DNA of 64,000 bases from Chryseobacterium sp. FH1 (GTDB lineage Bacteria > Bacteroidota > Bacteroidia > Flavobacteriales > Weeksellaceae): NCBI RefSeq assembly GCF_000735135.1, contig NZ_JPLZ01000004.1:22130-86129 (forward strand), given 5' to 3'. The notes under the pieces are model-generated. The model was given only the letters and a program-made list of their open reading frames with translations. It did no database searches and had not been told where the DNA came from. The position numbers and the translations under genes were made by a program. Positions within the stretch are counted from its first letter, which is position 1; the number at the start of each line of letters is the position of its first letter. Below are positions 59,975 to 64,000 of the stretch, piece by piece.

Positions 59975-60415
59975 ATGGAAAAAGCTACTACTATTAGTGA
60001 TTTCAAAAGATTAGAGATCATTTACAAAACACTTTTTACATTCTGTGCATTGAGTTGTTTTGTTGCAGTTCTTCCACTTCCTCTACTTTATTATACATTT
60101 CTTAGAATCATCGTTTTTGTTGCTTCAGCGATAACGGTTTATTATTTCGGAAGACAGAGAGAGCTTGGTTGGGTCATGATTTTTGGAATTGTTCTTATTT
60201 TATTCAATCCCATCGTTCCAATTCATTTTTACAGAAAAAGCGTTTGGATTCCGATTGACATTGTGACCGGAATTTTATTCCTGCTCCTGATCTTCATCAA
60301 GAGAAAAGTAAAAGAAACATCAGAACAAAATATTCCGGAGACAATTCCACAGCCAAAAACATTCAGCCGAGACAGAATCATTAAAACAAAACAAAAAAAT
60401 AATTACAATGAATGA
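59975..60415 (+). CDS. small inner membrane protein of the operon
   Basis: The 146-residue product from the ATG at 59975 has four hydrophobic segments (FTFCALSCFVAVLPLPLLYY, IIVFVASAITVYYFG, LGWVMIFGIVLILFNPIVP, VWIPIDIVTGILFLLLIF) and a basic cytoplasmic tail. It resembles small DUF6804-type membrane proteins, but I do not assign a function. It overlaps the TerB-like gene by 8 bases and follows the small secreted protein by 2. Confidence 0.7.
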   Translation: MEKATTISDFKRLEIIYKTLFTFCALSCFVAVLPLPLLYYTFLRIIVFVASAITVYYFGRQRELGWVMIFGIVLILFNPIVPIHFYRKSVWIPIDIVTGILFLLLIFIKRKVKETSEQNIPETIPQPKTFSRDRIIKTKQKNNYNE

Positions 60416-60818
60416 AACCATAGAAACTACAGAAAGTCTGAAGGCTCATTTTCTCAGACTTTATCAGATGGCAATTTGCGATGACAACTTCAGTTCGCTG
60501 GAGCTGAAAGCGCTGTACAAATCTGCAGAAGACAGAGGAATTTCCCAGAAAAAACTGGACGAAATCCTATTGAATCCAATTAATTCTAAAATATCAATTC
60601 CAGAGAACATCGAAGAAAAAATCGATTATCTCTACGATCTCACACTGATGATCTGGGCAGACGGCGAAGTAACTCCGAATGAAAAATCTTCCTTAGAAAA
60701 ATACGTCCTGATGTTCGGATTTATGGAAGAAAACAGTTTGCAGATCGTGGATTATCTCATCCAATCTGTAAAAGAAGGAAAAAGCAAAAACGATATTTTC
60801 AATGATCTAAAAAACTAA
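60408..60818 (+). CDS. TerB-like helical protein
   Basis: The 136-residue cytoplasmic protein has two TerB-type helical units: LYQMAICDDNFSSLELKALY (about 16-35) and LTLMIWADGEVTPNEKSSLEKYV (about 79-101). ADGEVTPNEK is the TerB signature, with acidic residues that bind metal in tellurite-resistance TerB. TerB-family proteins link membrane proteins with vWA proteins and DNA-processing enzymes in Ter-type stress systems, which fits the neighbours here. It overlaps the previous gene by 8 bases. Confidence 0.72.
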   Translation: MNETIETTESLKAHFLRLYQMAICDDNFSSLELKALYKSAEDRGISQKKLDEILLNPINSKISIPENIEEKIDYLYDLTLMIWADGEVTPNEKSSLEKYVLMFGFMEENSLQIVDYLIQSVKEGKSKNDIFNDLKN

Positions 60819-60821
60819 ATT

Positions 60822-62159
60822 ATGACCAGTAATATCAAAAACATTTTCAGATTAAAACCTGATCCAATCGTTAAAGAAGAATCTCCTTTGAAAGTTGTTG
60901 ACAACAACACCAATCAAGAATCAACAGAGGAAAGCAGAAAACGTACTTATCACGAGTCCGGCTACAGGGACAGCTCCAGAAACAGCGGAAATCATACGGC
61001 ATTATCTATTTGTCTGGATGCCATCTATTCTAAATTTCAAAATGAAGAAAAAGAACTGGCCGAGAAACAAAATAAACTGAAAGAACCATACATCAACGAA
61101 CAGAAAAACAAAGAGACCGAGATCAAAGGCCTCACAGTGTCTCTTGATAATAAGGAAGAGCAGATAAAAGAAGTTCAAAACAGCATCAAAAATGTTCAGG
61201 ATAAGATAGAATCTCTCAAATTCGAGATCAATGATATCCCGAGAAATCCGGAAGTCTATCACATCAACGCCAGTAAAGGCGCTTCGACAAAATTCTGGAT
61301 TGGTCTTTTGTTATTAATTCCAATAACGCTTTATCTTTTCACATTTTATATTTCAACCTCATTTTCGGCGTTCTTCAAAACATTTGACCCGAATGTCAGC
61401 ATTATGCAGAGTGTTTTGGACGCTCAGGCTTTCAACAAAGCTTGGGACGAAGGTCCTTTGGAAGGTGCTTTCGTAACGTTTATTCCGTTTGTTTTCTTGG
61501 GATTAGGCTACTTGATCCACATGTTTGGAGAGAACAAAAACTGGATCAATTACATAAAAATATTTCTTCTTTTCGTCGTGACATTTGTTTTCGATGCCAT
61601 CTTAGCTTACGAGATCGAGTCCAAACTTTATGAACTTAATAAAACCTTTGATTCGCCACCCTTCGATCTATCAATAGCTTTTACCAAAAACCAGTTTTGG
61701 GGAATCATCTTCGCGGGATTCGTAGTGTACATTATTTGGGGATTGGTTTTCGATTTCATAATGAAAGAACATAAAGAAAAAGACAAGATCAAAAATGAAC
61801 AGCTGAAAAAGCAGAAAGATATCACAGTTCATCAAGACAGAATTACGGCATTTGAAAAACAGTTGGAGGAAATCAAAAACAGCATTGCAAGTATCAAAGA
61901 TCTAATCATCAAAGCGAAAGGGAGAATTGAGGAACTTCACAACATCGTTGATGGCGTCATCATCCCAACCAAAGAGTACAAATCTTACGCATCGGAATAT
62001 GTGCAAGGCTGGATCACTTTTATCAATGAAAAATTAGCGACATCTCATCCAGTAAAACAAGAAATGATAGAGGAATGCAAAAACCAGTACAACTATAATC
62101 TTAATAAAGTAGGCGCCAATTCTGACAGTCAGAACTCTGTTTATGTATCCGTTTTATAA
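60822..62159 (+). CDS. coiled-coil membrane protein of the operon
   Basis: The 445-residue protein has a hydrophilic N-terminus, a coiled coil (about 68-145, with NKLKEPYINEQKNKETEIKG) and four membrane segments (about 158-177, 215-235, 243-265, 293-314). A second coiled coil (about 316-385) and a short C-terminal tail follow. Both coiled coils should face the cytoplasm. I do not recognise the family. In layout it resembles a membrane hub joining soluble partners such as the TerB-like protein, encoded 3 bases before it. Confidence 0.72.
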   Translation: MTSNIKNIFRLKPDPIVKEESPLKVVDNNTNQESTEESRKRTYHESGYRDSSRNSGNHTALSICLDAIYSKFQNEEKELAEKQNKLKEPYINEQKNKETEIKGLTVSLDNKEEQIKEVQNSIKNVQDKIESLKFEINDIPRNPEVYHINASKGASTKFWIGLLLLIPITLYLFTFYISTSFSAFFKTFDPNVSIMQSVLDAQAFNKAWDEGPLEGAFVTFIPFVFLGLGYLIHMFGENKNWINYIKIFLLFVVTFVFDAILAYEIESKLYELNKTFDSPPFDLSIAFTKNQFWGIIFAGFVVYIIWGLVFDFIMKEHKEKDKIKNEQLKKQKDITVHQDRITAFEKQLEEIKNSIASIKDLIIKAKGRIEELHNIVDGVIIPTKEYKSYASEYVQGWITFINEKLATSHPVKQEMIEECKNQYNYNLNKVGANSDSQNSVYVSVL

Positions 62160-62169
62160 ATCACCGAAT

Positions 62170-63054
62170 ATGAAAAAACTATATTATTTATTAATTCTTT
62201 CTCTTTTTATACACTGTGGAAAGAAGCCAGAAACAAAGACTGGAGGCAAAAGCAATGACTCTATTTCCAATAGTAACAATTTAAATATAAGCATACTAAT
62301 TGATCTCTCTGACAGAATTGACCCCGAGAAATATCCAAATCCATCGATGGAATATTACCAAAGAGATCTGGAATACATTAAAGCGATCAAGACAGGATTT
62401 ATAGATCACGTGAAAAGTAAGAAAGTGATACAGCTTAATGATCAGATGCAGATCTTCTTCAATCCTGAACCTTCAAATCCGGAAATCAATGAGTTTGCAA
62501 AGCAACTGAAAGTTTCGTTTGACAAAAATACTTCAAAGGAAAATATCAAGCTTGTTGATGAAAAATACACTTCTCTTCCAGAAAGGATTTATCAATCAGC
62601 CATTCAGGACAAGCAATATGTTGGCTCGGATATCTGGGGATTTTTCAAGAACAAAGTGAAGGACTACTGCATCAAGGATAAGCACAGAAATATTCTTTTT
62701 ATTCTGACCGACGGTTATATGTTTCATAAAGATTCGAAATTCTCTGAGGGAAACAAAACGTCTTACCTCACTCCGGAATTGGTAAAATCTATGAAATTGA
62801 ACACCTCTGATTTTAAAACTAAAATCCAGGACCAAGATTTTGGTTTCATTAAGGCCAATGACAATCTAAAAGATCTGGAAGTTGTAATACTGGGAATCAA
62901 TCCAGAAAAAGGAAACCCTTTTGAAGGTGATGTCATCAAAACATATCTGGAAAATTGGCTTATGGAAATGAACGTCAAAAAATACCAGATGAAAGATGCA
63001 GACTTGCCAAGCAATCTAGAACCTATCATTAAAAATACAATTCTGAATAAGTAA
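62170..63054 (+). CDS. vWA-like lipoprotein of the operon
   Basis: From the ATG at 62170 the product has 294 residues with signal peptide II (Cys16 in LSLFIHCGKK). A von Willebrand A-like fold follows: ISILIDLSDRI with a partial MIDAS (Asp45-x-Ser47), and ILFILTDGYMF, the central strand with the Thr-Asp pair. NLKDLEVVILGINPEKG follows as a later strand. It would be anchored in the periplasm or at the surface. In Ter systems a vWA protein (TerY, TerD partners) is also present, but usually in the cytoplasm. It is the last gene of the operon. Confidence 0.75.
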   Translation: MKKLYYLLILSLFIHCGKKPETKTGGKSNDSISNSNNLNISILIDLSDRIDPEKYPNPSMEYYQRDLEYIKAIKTGFIDHVKSKKVIQLNDQMQIFFNPEPSNPEINEFAKQLKVSFDKNTSKENIKLVDEKYTSLPERIYQSAIQDKQYVGSDIWGFFKNKVKDYCIKDKHRNILFILTDGYMFHKDSKFSEGNKTSYLTPELVKSMKLNTSDFKTKIQDQDFGFIKANDNLKDLEVVILGINPEKGNPFEGDVIKTYLENWLMEMNVKKYQMKDADLPSNLEPIIKNTILNK

Positions 63055-63074
63055 AATCTACATTCAGCAAGATT

Positions 63075-63113
63075 AAAAGTGAGCTTTCAACTTATTGAAA
63101 GCTCACTTTTTAA
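63075..63113 (+). terminator. terminator of the six-gene operon
   Basis: AAAAGTGAGCTTTCAA and TTGAAAGCTCACTTTT form a perfect 16-bp stem with a 4-base loop, then a T-rich tail. Confidence 0.9.
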
Positions 63114-63832
63114 TTATTAATTGAAAATTTCAGCATACTAAAACTCAAAAAAATGATATTTGCATTAAACAATTCAACTAAATGACTTTCAAATACATCT
63201 ATAAAGTAAATTTGAGAGAATCATTACATTTTAAATACTAGAAACAAACCGATACAAAGAATAATGTTTACCTATATAACATAAAAAAGTTGGCGTACAG
63301 AGGGAATAAAATAAACATAAAGCTACTTGAAAGATCCTTTGTGGTAAATGTTTCTTAAGATTCCAAACATATACAAAGTAAATCTTTTGATCTATTGTTT
63401 AGTAAATAAGATTATCTAGTATTATTTCACGAGATCTCAGTTGTATAGAAGACTACAATTTCACAAGTTCTAATACCTTTCTATTTGTCATTGCACATCC
63501 CAAACCCGTATTCGTGCTTCTCTTTTTTATTTTCTTTTCAAATAAACATTTCTTCTAATAGCAACTCCATCTAATATCAGACAATACTCTAATATACTAT
63601 ACCAATTGTCATATTCGAAGAAAAGCAAAATAAATTATATAAATATCCTTAGATTTCAACTTTTCATTGTTAGTTCTTAATTACAGCAATAATTAAATAA
63701 TGATTCTGATAATACCATTGAAGTATAAGCAATATGTTCTGAAATAGTCAAGAATCCATTTAACTGCACTTAGGAGTGTAATACAAATTATTTCATTCCA
63801 GTTTGTTCTATTGACTAATTTTTTGACTACGC
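63114..63832. other. AT-rich region without recognisable genes
   Basis: About 720 bases with no convincing reading frame, tRNA or repeat on either strand. It separates the six-gene operon from the 3' end of an rRNA operon. Confidence 0.6.
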
Positions 63833-63834
63833 AC

Positions 63835-63870
63835 AAAAAAAACGCCCATCAAGTGAATGATGAGCGTTTG
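63835..63870 (-). terminator. terminator of the rRNA operon
   Basis: Minus strand AAACGCTCATCA, loop TTCACT, TGATGGGCGTT, then a T-run. It follows the 5S rRNA by about 10 bases. Confidence 0.88.
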
Positions 63871-63878
63871 AAAAAAAC

Positions 63879-63984
<106 letters not shown>

Positions 63985-64000
63985 AGGCTGTTCGTACAAA

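Noticed and set aside
63114..63832. tRNA or attachment site near the rRNA operon
   Set aside because: I looked for cloverleaf arms (GGTTCRA, acceptor pairs) and for direct repeats and saw none.

Overview
The window reads as chromosomal DNA of a low-GC Bacteroidota of class Flavobacteriia, most like the Chryseobacterium/Epilithonimonas group (Weeksellaceae). The signs are a SusC/SusD starch locus, secreted proteins ending in a type IX secretion (T9SS) sorting domain, promoters of the Bacteroidota type (-33 TTG, -7 TAnnTTTG), almost no Shine-Dalgarno sequences, and many short palindromic intergenic repeats. Genus is inferred from gene content only.

Layout. 1-1690: start of ilvD, then ilvE, preceded on the same strand by what looks like a complete transcription attenuator (leader peptide rich in Ile/Leu/Val, antiterminator, terminator). 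1989-16271: minus-strand maltodextrin/starch locus, in transcription order SusC, SusD, SusE, a second SusE/F-type lipoprotein, GH97 alpha-glucosidase, an SBF-like transporter, GH13 amylase, an NTF2-like secreted protein and an MFS sugar transporter. The outer membrane proteins would bind and import glucans, the GH13 and GH97 enzymes cut them, and the MFS protein takes the product into the cytoplasm. 16712-19755: metG and a DUF4349 lipoprotein. 19823-25244: AraC regulator with a TolC/HlyD/MFS tripartite exporter. 25554-26246: AIM24 protein. 26425-32293: RND efflux operon (adaptor, pump, outer membrane factor). 32755-41825: mixed core genes (map, methyltransferase, HAD, acyl-ACP desaturase, T9SS protein, TPR-AraC regulator, gpmI). 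41968-43109: HigB/HigA-like toxin-antitoxin pair with a third gene. 43229-53170: SUI1, YhiN-like flavoprotein, nucleoside phosphorylase, M28 peptidase, sigma-54 response regulator, MATE pump, argS. 53308-58483: accessory genes including a TerB-like protein, HxlR, a 55-residue putative secreted peptide and a TPR histidine kinase with its response regulator. 58585-63115: a compact six-gene operon with its own promoter and terminator: HsdR_N-type nuclease, small basic secreted protein, membrane protein, TerB-like protein, coiled-coil membrane protein and a vWA-like lipoprotein. The right end holds a 5S rRNA on the minus strand, so an rRNA operon continues beyond the window.

The best candidates for undescribed biology are the six-gene TerB/vWA/HsdR_N operon, the ilv attenuator, the small peptide beside the TPR kinase, and a family of two-hairpin intergenic repeats whose stems vary but whose loops are conserved and mutually complementary. 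No CRISPR array, complete insertion sequence, prophage or tRNA was recognised.
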